A DNA stretch of 64,000 nt from Zingiber officinale. Its lineage: Eukaryota; Streptophyta; Magnoliopsida; Zingiberales; Zingiberaceae. Positions 23,491 to 34,771 of the stretch are shown piece after piece; the first letter of the stretch is position 1; each line of letters begins with the position of its first letter. The DNA lies in assembly GCF_018446385.1 (NCBI RefSeq), contig NC_055994.1, positions 33,316,368 to 33,380,367 of the forward strand, given 5' to 3'. The position numbers and the translations under genes were made by a program. The notes below the pieces were generated by a model, which saw only the letters and a program-made list of their open reading frames with translations, searched no databases and was not told the DNA's origin.

Positions 23491-26400
23491 GAAATGCATG
23501 AAAGATTGTTAGGGATATGATATGATAGTTATGCATGATAAATTATTTTTGTATGGTTTGTACCAAGGGTGGGCTCCGTAAACGCCCCGGGGTCGATGGA
23601 ATAAGACTCGGGCCTCGGGGCTTCAATGCCCTAGGTCGATGGAGTAAGACTCGGACCTAGTATGTATGTATGGTAGGGTTCAAGACTTGCTACCTTGGAC
23701 CTACTTAAGAAGCGCGCGCATTATGTATGTGGTACAAACCGGGATCCCCTCTAATGATGATATGAATTTCAAGTACTTATAAGTATAAGTTTTCAAATTC
23801 ATGATGCATTGCCTACATATGTGCTTGAATTATCTGATGATTAGATATTATGTCACGTGATATTATGATATGACTATGAATATGATACCCTTGTATGTCG
23901 TATGCTTATGATACCTCGCATGATATTGATATGCAATGATATGAATTCGGTTTTAGTGAGTAGGAAAGGAACTTACTGAGCCATGAGTGCTCATAGCTTA
24001 CTTTCCTTGTACCGCAGATAAAGAAGCTGGATGAGCTAGAGGAGCAACAGGAGGAGCAGATAGTGATGTGTGTGGTGGTGGCTCGGCAAAGAACGATCCG
24101 GACAAATTAATATGATTAGTTATAGAATCAACATATGCACATTTGAACAAATCAGAATATGTGATATTATGCTTAATAAATTAAATTCTTTAAAGTTTTT
24201 ATTCTTCCGCTGTTATAACTAAAGCATGTACGTAAGTAGTATAAGAACGTAGCGCCACCTTTGGTTGGGTAAGAAGGGTGGGCGTTACATAAATTTACTT
24301 AATGTACCGCAAGACTAAGTACTTTGATTAGTTCAAAGAGTATAAGGCTGATGCGGAGAAATGTTAAAGTAAATGTCACTATGGTAAGATCGTAGTGGCA
24401 AGTACCTCTTGGGAGAATTTAGGAGTCACTTATCAAAAGTAGAGATTCAATCCCAACTAACTGCACCTGGTACACCCCAACAGAATGGTGTAGTAGAAAG
24501 AAGGTAAAGGACTCTTATGAAATAATTAGATAGATGATGAGTTATTTAGAAAATTACCAAATTTGTTTTAAGGATAAACTCTGATAACGAAAGTGAACAT
24601 AGTACCTTCCAAGTTAGAACTCTCTACTCATATAGAATTGATGAATAGGTGAAAACCCATTTTGAAGCATATTCGGATTCGGGTAATCCAGCACATATGT
24701 TAAAGAGAGACAATGATAAGTTGGATAGGAGTTCACTTGTTTGTAAGTTATCCTAGATAAACAAAAGTAGGTTTATAGTCTTAAAAATCAGAAGGTCATT
24801 GTTAGCATCAATGACTGATTTTTTAGAAAAGGACTATATAATGAACCACGTGCTCATAAGTAAATTTGTTCTTAAGGAAATAATAAAGGACATGTCTAAC
24901 CTAGTACCAACTGTACAAGATGAGATACCACAAGAAAACTGCAACACGTATCACAAATTGATACACAATTACAGAAAGTGTCTTATTGTAGTGGGAGGGT
25001 TGTTATGCAACCTAAATAGGTTCATGTTTTGGGAGAGTTTTGGACTCGATCCCTGGAGGGCATGAACCTGATCTCCGGTCATATGATGAAGCACTCCAAG
25101 ATAAAGATGCAGCATCTTGGCAAAGAGTAATGAATAAAAGAATTAGAATATATGTATTCTAATCAGGAAGCTTGTAGAATCACCAAATGGTGTAAAAGCC
25201 GTTGGGTATAAAAAGGTCTATAATAGGAAAAGAGGGATAGACAGGAAGGTAGTAACTTTCAAAGCAAGGCTTGATGAAAAAGGAAACTTTTTCACTGGTA
25301 GTCATGCTTAAGTCTATCCGGATTCTTTTATCTATTTGGCAAGAGGATGTCAAGACAGCATTCCTTAATGGAAGTTTTGAAGAAAGCATCCATATAAAGC
25401 AACCAGAAGGGTTCATTGCAAAGGGCTAAGAGCATCTTGTGTAAGCTCAATCAGTCTATGGACTGAGGCAAAGCTTCAAGGTCTTGGAACATCCGGTTTA
25501 TCAAAGTAATCCAGATCTATGGATTTATTTAGTAACTGGATAAGTCTTGTGTATACAAAAGGTGTGATGGAAGCGTGGTGGTATTTCTTGTACTATACGT
25601 AGATAACATTTTTGGTAGTTGGAAACAATATCAAAATGTTGTCAGAAGTAAGGGTATGGTTGTCCAAATAATTCGATATAAAGGACTTGGGAGAATGTAT
25701 ATATTTTTGAGATCAAAATAATAAGGGATCGAAAGAAAAATATATTTTACTTATCCCAAGCTTGATACATCGGAAAATCCTTGCTCGTTTTAAGCATGCA
25801 AAACTCCTCGAAAGGTTTCTTACTTTTTAAGGATGGAGTAACTTTATCTAAAGATATGTCTCTGTAGATATCAAAGGAGATAAAGGAAATAAAGGCAGTT
25901 CTTTATGCTACGGCTGTTGGAAGCCTAATGTATGCTATGTACGAGATCAGAAATCTGTTTTGCCAAAGGCATAGTTAGCAGATATCAAAGTAACCCTGGA
26001 CAAGGACAGTGGACTGCAGTAAAGCATATATTGTAGTACCTTAGAGGCACTAGAGATTATATGCTAGTTTACAAGACAGTTAATTTGGTCCTTGTGGGTT
26101 GCATGGATTTTGACTTCCAATCGGATAGGGACAATAATAAGTCAACCTTGGGGTTTTGTGTTTACTTTAGGAGGTAAAGTCATAACTATGGAAGAGTGAT
26201 AAGCATAGGTGTTTTTCTGGACTCCACCATAGAAGTTTAGTATATGGCAAGCCTTTGAGGTAGCTATAAAAGCTGAATGACTCAATAATCTCAAGATGGA
26301 CTTAGATATGATTTCTGGTTTGTCCAAAGATTATTACAATTTATTGTAATAATATTGGTGCAGTAGCAAACTCGAAGAAACCATAAGTCTATAAAGGCAA

Positions 26401-26599
26401 GTAAACACAATAGAGCGCAAGTACCACCCAATACGAGAAATCGTATAAACGAGGAGAAGTTGTTGCTGCCTAGATTGCATCAGGTGATGACCTATAGATC
26501 CTTCCACCGAGGTCCTTAAGGCAAGAGCTTTTGATGGACATGTTGAAGGGTTAGGAATCAGATGTATGGCAGCAGATATGGCAGCTTAGTCTTTTAGTA

Positions 26600-26611
26600 T
26601 AAGTGGGAGAT
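26600..26611 (+). other. Polypurine tract of the Copia element
   Basis: AAGTGGGAGAT lies immediately before TGTTAGGG at 26612, the usual plus-strand primer position. Confidence 0.8.
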
Positions 26612-29183
26612 TGTTAGGGTGTATACTAAAAGCCTAGTTTTTGGTATAAACATTTATCTAGTAATAAGAATCACATTGGTCAAATATCTACATTTATGAT
26701 AAATGTAGTTGTTCAATTAATTTATATTGTAGATAACATGGTGTGTGGTGTTACACACAGAGGATCATGTTATCAGTACCTTATAAATTATAAACAGTAG
26801 CTCACGACCAAAATGGAAAGGAACAAACCATTAGAAAGTCGTAGTGTAATTAGGTATCAGTTTATCTTGACTGTATAATTACACTAGTACACTTAGAGTG
26901 TATTGAGTAGGACCATTTGAGGTCGTTTCTTTTATACTGATTTTATAAAGAAACAAAGACCTCGGTTATTATGGAAGTGTGTGCTCTTAATCCTAATATA
27001 ATAACAAGTACATATATTTGATATTTATTTCTTTAATTTATCAATGGGTGAGATTTAGTTCGATGAATCAATAAGCCCGAAAAGTTGGGAAATGGTATCA
27101 CTTATAGTGTGTGTTGTTGATTATAGAAGGAAACTGTGTCCTAGAGATACTAGGTTGATAATGTCCTCAAGAGGAGCTTATAAGGATTGTCATGTTAAAC
27201 CCTGCAGGTGGACCTAGTCCGACATGATGATAAGGTTGAGTGGTACTACTCTTGGACTAAGATATTAATTAAATGAGTTGTCAGTAACTCACTTAATTAG
27301 TGGACATTCGATATCTTAAACACAGGGAGACTAACACACTCATGATAAGAAGGAGCCCAAAATGTAATTTGGGATTGGTGCGGTAGTTCAATAATAGTTC
27401 TATAGTGGAATGAATTATTATTGATAAAATTAAGTTGTGTGTTCGGGGCGAGCACGGGATGCTTAATTTTATCGGGAGACCAAAACCAATTCCTCCTCTC
27501 GGTCCCTATCGTAGCCTCTTGTATATAGAGATTTATACCCACCACATTCCCACCTTCTTACCCAACCAATAGGGGCCGGCCAAGCTAAGCTTGAAGCTCA
27601 AGCTTAGGGTCGGCTAAAGGTTGGCCTTAAGGTGGCCGCCAATAGCTTGGAGCCCAAGCTGGCCGGCCACATCATATTAAAAAGGATTTTTTATTAAAAT
27701 TATTTCTTATGTGGATATCATAGTTTTAAAAGAGAGTTTAAAAATTAAATCTTTCCTTTTAAAAGCTTTCTACAAAAGATTAAGAAAAGATTTGAAATCT
27801 TTCCTTATTTGTAAATTGAAAGGAGATTTTATTTTTAAGAAAAACTTTCCTTTTTAACCATGATAATAATTTAAAAGAGAAGTTTAAAAATTAAATATTT
27901 TCTTTTATTAGTTTCTACAAAAGATTAAGAAAAGATTTGATATCTTACCTTATTTGTAGATTGAAAAGAGATTTTAATTTTTAAGAGATAACTTTCCTTT
28001 TGGAAATGATCCACATGTTTAAAAGAAGAATTTTAATTTATAAAATTTCCTTTTTATTAACCACCATGAAGGGAAAATTATTGGAGAAATTTTTTATAAA
28101 TTTCTGGAGACAAATTAGGAAGTTTTAATTAATTAAAACTCTCCTTGTTTATAACTTGATGGTGGCCGGCCATGTAAATTGAGAATAGGAAAATTGTTTT
28201 TAATTAAATAAATTTTTCTTTTTCATGGCAAAAGAATTAAGGAAGTTTTTAATTAAATTTCCTTATTTGCCAAGACCAAGGATTATAAAAGAGGGGGTAG
28301 AGGTGCCTTCATGGGTGATTAACTCTATTATTCTTCTCCTCTCTTTTCCTCCTTGGTGGCCGGCCCTAGCTTCTTCCTCTTCTCTTCTTCTTATGGCCGG
28401 CGGCAACCTCTCTTGGAGCTCTTGATGGTGGCCGGTTCTAGCTAGGAGAAGAAGGAGAGAAAGGTGGTTTTGTTTCTTGCATCCCTTGGAGCTTGGTGGT
28501 GGTGGCCGGACCTCTACTTCTCTTGGAGAATTGTGGTGGCCGAAACTTGCAAGGAAAAAGAAGGTGCTTGGTGGTTCTCATCTCGGAAGATCGTTGCCCA
28601 CACAACGTCCGAGGTTAGAAGAGGAATACGGTAGAAGATCAAGAGGTCTTTTAGAAGGTATAACTAGTAATTTTTCCTTTCCGCATCATGCTAGTTATTT
28701 ATGGAAATAATACTAAATACAAGAGGCATACGATTCTAGAGTTTCGAATTCGTTTTCGATATAGTGTTCTTTTGTTTTTCTTTTCCTTGTGATTTGATTG
28801 TTCTTTTCGGTTAACCTAAAGTTATTTTAGGAAATTAAATATTAGCTTTCTATAAAAGGTTTTGTCTAGTCGGTGGTGGTTGCTCCCATATCCAAGAAGG
28901 CCATGTGCCTCGCCACGTTAGTACTGGGAACCGATTATGGAAATTAATATTTAAAGGAATTAATAACTTAAGGTGACTTGGGTCGAACGTGTTAAGTTCC
29001 GCAGGAGATCCAAGTCAAAACCTAAAAGAACAAATAGATTAAGTTTTGGATCAAACGTGTTAAGTTCCGCAGGTAATCCAAAATTTAATTTAAAAGAACA
29101 CATGGTAGCTAGGAAAAGGTTCAGACCTTTGTACAAAATTTTTATACAGTGGAACCTCTAGGTTTTCCGAGTAGCAACCAACA
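26612..29183 (+). repeat. 3' LTR of the full-length Copia element
   Basis: 2572 bp, colinear with the 5' LTR. By eye the differences are scattered substitutions plus a short rearranged stretch near 27610-27640, so the two LTRs are recent relative to the decayed interior. Confidence 0.92.
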
Positions 29184-29276
29184 ATAAGAAGCTGCTTCTT
29201 CAGGGATAAGCCTTGGGGTTGAAGGCGCCTCCATGGGCATTGGAGGCGCCTCCAACAGCATACAAAAGGCCAGTTC

Positions 29277-32200
29277 TATTGGTGCAATCGACCCAAGTTT
29301 GATCGGTATGATCATGGTTTTGATGTGTGTGTCAAAGAGTTTAAGTTAGACTTTCATATATGTTTGATATGTGTTTGAGTCTTGCAGGACTTGGTGAAAC
29401 ACATGAGGAGCTTGGTGCGGTCAAGATTGGAAAGCTCATCCAAGGGCTCAAATCCTTGAGTCGGTGAAGGATGGTGTGGAAGACATCCGAGGGACCGTCG
29501 AACGAGGAGCAATGGAATGGAGCTGAGGGAAGTGGATTTCAAGGCAACGTGAAGGATGGCACGGAGAGGGGCTGCGGGCTCGGATGCATCTGATGGACAA
29601 AGGCCGAGGAAGAGGACTTCAAAGATGACTCTGGAAAGGATGAGTGTGTGAGAATGTAATGGACCAGCCGACTGGTCATAGGGCCAGTCGACTGATCCAA
29701 TTTCACAGAAAGCACAGAATGCTTCTGTGCTCGTCGGCTAAGGGGACCAGTCGATTGGTCCCATGACCAGTCGACTCGTATATGGTTGTTGGCAGAAGGT
29801 GGCTTCTACAAAGAGTCGTTGGTTGTGTTTAACGACTACATCAGGCGACTGGTGCATGGACTAGTTGACTGATGTCGGGGTTTGAGTTGATATGATGATC
29901 AACTCTCTCCTCTTATTTATAGGAAGCTTTGGGGTATGAAGGAGGTTACTCATGCTTATTGAATAACTCCTAGTCTTTGACCAAAGCTTCCAAGTCTACT
30001 CTCTTCCTCCCAAACCTAAACTTCATCATTGTAAAGAGGAAAAGATCCTTTGTGAGAGGTTTGCTCCATCGAGAAGGAGAAAGCTCTAGCCGGAGATTGC
30101 CGGGGATTGATCCACCGAAGGATCAAGGGTTCGTCCACCTCAAGGACACATCGTGGAGTAGGAGCAAGCAATCTTCGAACCACGTTACATTGAGTTTATT
30201 AGCATTTTGGTATTCTTTCTTTATTATTTTCATTAGTTAGTTGTATTTCCGCTTGCACACTAACTTTGTAGGAGAAGCAATCGATTTGGGGGTGACCTAG
30301 CTATTCAACCCCCTTCAAACCGACCATCGATCCCCAATAAGTGGTATCAGAGTGAGGATGCCCTTCAACCAACTAATCGTCGAGAAGAGCACTTATCAAA
30401 ATGGTCGGCTCAAGCATCGATCGACCCAAATTATATTCGAAGGAGACTTCTCTTGGTGGAAGAAGAAGATGGAAGTATTTTTCAAAACCGATTTCATTAT
30501 AATGCTAATTATAGAAAATGATTTTGAGATGCCTAGGGACCAAGACAATAAGCTAATTGAGAAAGTAAGGTGGAGCAAGAAGCAAAGGGAAGAGCATGTA
30601 GCAAACTCAAGAGCAATGCATCACCTCCTAAGTGTTATTCCCCAACAAGAGGTGACTAGGATTGAAAACTACACAAGCGCCAAAGACTTGTGGGAAAAGC
30701 TAGTGGAGCTTCATGAAGGGACATCGGAAGCGAAATTAGCAAGAAGAGACCTCTTTCGAACTCAACTCACCAATATCAAACTTGAAAAATGAGAAAAGGT
30801 ATCAATTTTATATTCTAGAATTAAGGGAATTTTAAATGGACTAACAAATGTAGGTGAGACACTTACAAACCGATACATCATAATGAAAACCATCAATGCT
30901 TTCCCAAGAACCTCAACATGGAGCTCAATTGTAGATTCGTTCTACATTTTAAAGGATCTAGAGAAATCTTCTCTAGATGAATTCTTCTCAACAATGGAGC
31001 TCCACGAAACTAGAGTTGAAAGGCTAGATGGAGAAGCCCATAGATCAAGAGGAGTAGCCCTTGTGGCAAACAAGGGAAAGGATAAGAAAAAGAAGTCTTC
31101 ATTCCCACCATCCTCCAACTCCGAAGAATTTAGCACCTCAATGGATAACGACCAAGAGGCGTATATGGTAAGAAAAATGAGATGAACATTTAAAAAATTT
31201 TCATCTAACAAATCTCATGCTAGGAAAAGTTCAAGAAGCAAAAGTAGGACAAGGAAGATCATTTACTACAATTGCCAAAGAGAAGGACACATAAGAGATG
31301 ATTGTCTTCTCTTGAAGAAGAAGGAAGGAAAGAAGAAGGAGGAGAAGAAGACAAAAGAAAAAGGGAAGAAGGCTCGCAATCTAAAAGCCACATGGGATTA
31401 TCCATCATCATCGAAGGAAGAAGAGCATCATGTGTCCCATTTTGCTCTAATGGGAATTGATGATGTAGCCTCCACCTCATCTGAACAAGAAGATGGAAGG
31501 AGCTCAAGTGAAGATGAAGAAGGGAGCTCAAGTGAAGGGGGAGGTCAAACATCGGATTCAGACTTCTTGGTAAGTGAGGTACACAATCTTCCTCCCCATG
31601 TTTTAATTAAAATTATTTCAAGTACAAACAATAATTTGTTTAAGGCAAAAAGAAAGAACAAATCTTTGAAAAATGATATTTGTATGTTTAATGAAAAATT
31701 AGAATCCATGTATTCTAAGGACAATGATATGCATGCTTCTTCTACAAATTTAAATGATTCATGTTTAGAAGAAGAAAATAAGGCTTTAAGGGAAAAGGTA
31801 GAATACCTTACCAATGCCCTTAGAAAATTTGAAATTGGCTCTAAAACCCTAAACATGATTATTGGGAGCCAAAGGGCAAGTTTTAACAAAAAGGATTTAG
31901 GGTATAAGGAATCCAACAATGAAAAAGTCTATCATTGTCTAATTGCTAGGGGCAACACAAGACAAAGACCATAGATAGGAAATGAGTTCCTAAGGAGTAA
32001 TTGGTAAACCCAATTAAGAAGAACCTCTATTGGGTACCAAATTAATCCTCAAGGGTTATAGAATTTTGGGTCAAGTCAACCATGATAGCCATAAATCTAA
32101 TTTTTTTTTGTTGACTTGAGACCTTAAGGGGGAGCACTTAGCCTTGATAGAGATTCATGATCAAGAGGGCTAAGTAGAGGTTACCTTTATCTTATCTCAC

Positions 32201-34080
32201 AATGACTTGCATTATTTTCAAAATATCAATGTGAGATGATAGGATGATACTTATAATTCACTTATTCTTATGGCATTTTGATGAGTTATGAAATGTATCA
32301 AATTTTTGAGTAATCATAAGACCAACTATGGGGAAAGTAAATGTTTAATTAATGGACATCTAGCCCATAGATCGTAGTTGACATTTCAAATGTTTTGAAA
32401 ATAATTTTATATTTTATTTACAGTAAATAGTTATTTTGAAACATATGATTGCAAAATTGAGGTTAAAATTGATACATAACTTGCAGGTTTTGTAATTTTT
32501 GAGATTTGGTCAAAATTTCAAAAATACTTTGAGTTTTCATGAAAACATATTTTTCCTAGTTCAAAGACATTTCAAGAAATATGTTGTCAAAATTTCATAA
32601 TTTTTTGAATTTTTTAAAATTTTTTATGTATTTCTGAAGTTGGCTGCAAAAGGTTGAAAATTCGGTTTCAAAATGTACCAGTCGATTGTATCAGTTACCA
32701 GTCGGCTGGTACCAGCTTTTCAGCATACTATTGTTTTCTGAAATCAAATTTTTGGTCAAAATTTGGTCATGATGTCATATAGTGTATGATTGTCTGGTAC
32801 AATTTTTTTGATGATGTCAAAGGGGGAGAAATAGGTAGGTTTAAGTTAGAAACCTTTATTCCCATACTTGTGTGCAAAACTTGAAAATTAAGGAAGAGAG
32901 CATATGTTTAGGGGGAGTTTGGTTTTATGTTTCATGTTTACATATTGCTTGTAATTTTCAAAGTTATTATTTGTGCCTAACTTAAATATATTGTCACACA
33001 TTAAAAATGGGGAGATTATTGGTGCAATCAACCTAAATTTGATCGGTATGATCATGATTTTGATGTGTGTGTCAAAGAGTTTAAGTTAGGCTTTCATATA
33101 TGTTTAATATGTGTTTGAGTATTGTAGGACTTGGTGAAACACATGAGGAACTTGGTGCGGCCAAGATTAGAAAGCTCATCCAAGGGCTCAGATCCTTGAG
33201 TTGATGAAGGATGGTGTGGAAGACATCCGAGGGACCGACAGACAAGGAGCAATGGAGTGGAGCCAAGGGAAGTGGACTTCAAGGTAACATGAAGGATGTC
33301 ATAGAGAGGGGTCGTGGGCTCGGGTACATCTGTGGGATGAAGGCTAAGGAAGAGAACTTCAAAGGCGACTCCGGCAAGGATGAGTGTGTGAGAATGTAAT
33401 GGACCAGTCGACTGGTCATAGGACCAGTCGACTGATCCAATTTCACAGAAAGCACAGAATGCTTCTGTTCTTGTCGGCTAAGGGGATCAATCGACTGGTC
33501 CCATGACCAGTCGACTGGTATATTGTCGTTGGTAGAAGGCAGCTTCTGCAGAGAGTCGTTGGCTGTGTCTAACGGCTACATCAGTCGACTGGTGCATGGA
33601 CCAGTCGACTGATGTCGGGGTTTGAGTTGATATGATGATCAACTCTCTTCTCTTATTTATAGGAAGCTTTGGGGCATGAAGGAGGTTACTCATGCTTATT
33701 GAATAACTCTTAATCTTTGCCCAAAGCTTCCAAGTCTACTCTCTTCCTCCCAAACCTAAACTTCATCATTGTAAAGAGGAAAAGATCCTTTGTGAGAGGT
33801 TTGCTCCACCGAGAAGGAGAAAACTCTAGCTGGAGATTGTCGGGGATTGATTCACTGAAGGTTCAAGGGTTCGTCCACCTCAATGACACGTCGTGGAGTA
33901 GGAGCAAACAATCTTCGAACCACGTTACATCGAGCTTGTTAGTGATTTGGTATTCTTTCTTTATTATTTTCATTAGTTAGTTGTATTTCCGCTTACACAC
34001 TAACTTTGTAGGAGAAGCAATCGATTTGGGGGTGACCTAACTATTCAACCCCCCTTCAAGCCGGCCACCGATCCCCAACA
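29277..34080 (+). mobile_element. Gag-only Copia element (TR-GAG type), copy 1
   Basis: LTRs are 29277-30339 (1063 bp) and 33017-34080 (1064 bp), with flanks AGTTC and GGTTC (TSD with one mismatch). The primer-binding site AGTGGTATCAGAG is at 30340-30352, and the tract AAAATGGGGAGA precedes the 3' LTR. The 2.7-kb interior encodes only a Gag-like frame, then about 1 kb non-coding DNA with AGGGGGAG tracts (near 32129, 32820, 32910). There is no trace of protease, integrase or RT. Both LTRs start TATTGG instead of TGTTGG. The CAGTCGACTG-type palindromes lie at 29660-29880 and 33400-33620. Confidence 0.88.
30352..31974 (+). pseudogene. Copia Gag (UBN2-like, zinc knuckle), two in-frame stops
   Basis: A single frame of about 540 codons broken by TGA at 30790-30792 and 31183-31185, with no frameshift needed. 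The N-terminal third resembles the UBN2/DUF4219 Gag region (FSWWKKKMEVFF, AKDLWEKLVELHEG). A zinc knuckle follows at about 31264-31305, but its first Cys is Tyr (YYNCQREGHIRDDC). Then come a Lys-rich stretch, an acidic Ser/Glu region and a coiled coil ending GSKTLNMIIGSQR...DLGY, a motif shared with copy 2. Gag would form the particle that packages element RNA; this copy looks inactive. Confidence 0.85.
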
Positions 34081-34595
34081 GGTTCAAGCAACAAGAAGAT
34101 GTGAACAAAAAAATTTGATCTTTCGTCATTCTTGCTGCTCCGTCTACGCTCCAACACTCTGCTACTCTACTGAGAAGCTGCTTCACCCAACACCGAGCTC
34201 GATCCTAGAAATTATAAGTGTTGGGTAACTTTTATTTTCAATCATTTCATTTGCTAGAGTTTCAAAAGAAAGTGTAGGGTTGTTACACTTTCCCTTCATA
34301 CATTCTATATTCGATTCCATCTTCCGGCGGTTCCAGAAGAGGCTATTAGTGAATTACCCATTGATAGGTCCACAGGGCCTGGGTCTTTGAGTAGGAGTCA
34401 CTGAAGATTTCGAACCAAGTAAAACCGACCATGTCTTTTTTTGTTTTCTTGTTTAATTTTCCGCTATGCACTTAAGTTTTAAAATCCAAAAGAAAAAGTT
34501 TTTCAAAATCACGTGATGCACAAGCCCCCTCCTCTCACATGTGTCTTGATCCAACAGTTCCCAACACCTACCTTCACCATTTTTGGACAAGATCA

Positions 34596-34771
34596 TATTT
34601 GACATCATCTGTGGAAACTTCACCTGCATCCGAAACATAAAGATGGATGAGACTGGATGACTCACCACAGTAACATTGATGTAAGAAGAACTAGAGATGT
34701 TGATAAGATGGATGATACTTGATGACTCACCACAGTAACATTGATGTAAGAAGAACTAGAGATGTTGATAG
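34596..34771 (+). mobile_element. Truncated leader of the Tat-type element
   Basis: Begins with the degenerate primer-binding region after the LTR end. It then carries a 65-bp direct repeat (GATGACTCACCACAGTAAC... at 34656 and 34721). The element is cut off where the next LTR begins at 34772. Confidence 0.55.

Larger units (their letters stand above)
21831..24289 (+). mobile_element. Tekay-like solo LTR nested in Copia integrase
   Basis: A perfect TSD, TAAAT, lies at 21826-21830 and 24290-24294. The 2459-bp LTR starts TGTAACACCCC and ends GGTGGGCGTTACA. The CTTACTGAGCC...GTGCTCA block near 23973-23995 resembles the other Tekay-like LTRs. TATAAATA at 22530-22537 suggests plus-strand transcription, followed by a CT-rich leader. 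No internal region is present. The ORFs at 22483-22975 are low-complexity (S/P/H-rich) and unlikely to be real genes. Confidence 0.88.
21130..26590 (+). pseudogene. Copia pol remnant (protease, integrase, RT, RNase H)
   Basis: Recognisable blocks with many stops and frameshifts: protease near 21150-21215 (WCVDMGATDHVCNSLQG, active-site Asp-Ser/Thr-Gly now Asp-Met-Gly); integrase zinc region and core near 21560-21830 (VHSDLCDPM, DNYSRY), cut by the solo LTR and resumed at 24295 (YLMYRKTKYFD); RT near 25340-25420 (DVKTAFLNGSFEE) with the YVDD box changed (YVDN, near 25598); RNase H/RT end near 25905-25960 (ATAVGSLMYAM) and 26230-26250. No long ORF remains, so the copy cannot supply its own enzymes. 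Confidence 0.85.
17004..29183 (+). mobile_element. Full-length Ty1/copia retrotransposon, decayed coding region
   Basis: A complete element: 5-bp TSD ATAAG at 16999-17003 and 29184-29188, two near-identical LTRs, a primer-binding site and a polypurine tract. The total is 12,180 bp, or about 9.7 kb without the nested solo LTR (21831-24289). The order protease, integrase, reverse transcriptase, RNase H identifies Ty1/copia. The internal region is only about 4.6 kb and has no recognisable gag. The LTRs appear about 99% alike (around a dozen substitutions in the first kilobase by eye), yet the pol region is full of stops. Confidence 0.92.
12696..34556 (+). mobile_element. SIRE-like solo LTR, split by three later insertions
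   Basis: Begins TGTTGGTGCAATCAACC at 12696 and ends CTTGATCCAACA at 34556. The flanks ATTCC (12691-12695) and GTTCC (34557-34561) are a 5-bp TSD with one mismatch. Subtracting three insertions and their TSDs (13593-16771, 17004-29183, 29277-34080) leaves about 1.68 kb, a single LTR with no internal region. Visible LTR pieces are 12696-13592, 16777-17003, 29189-29276 and 34086-34556. It contains GTGAGTGAAGC repeats and GGAGGCGCCTCC palindromes. Confidence 0.8.
11840..34595 (+). mobile_element. Tat-type Ty3/gypsy LTR remnant, outer host of nest 1
   Basis: Outermost layer. The left part (11840-12695) begins TGATACGGTGG and has a promoter-like TTATAAAAGGGG at 12472-12483. It then has the GAGCGTTGGAG...CCTAG block common in Tat/Ogre-type LTRs (from recall). 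The right part resumes after the inserted LTR at 34562 and ends near GGACAAGATCA at 34595. Next comes TTGACATCATCTGTGGAAAC, a degenerate form of the TTGGCGCCGTCTGTGGGAAC primer-binding region of Tat elements. Removing insertions leaves about 890 bp. The exact LTR ends are inferred. Confidence 0.6.
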
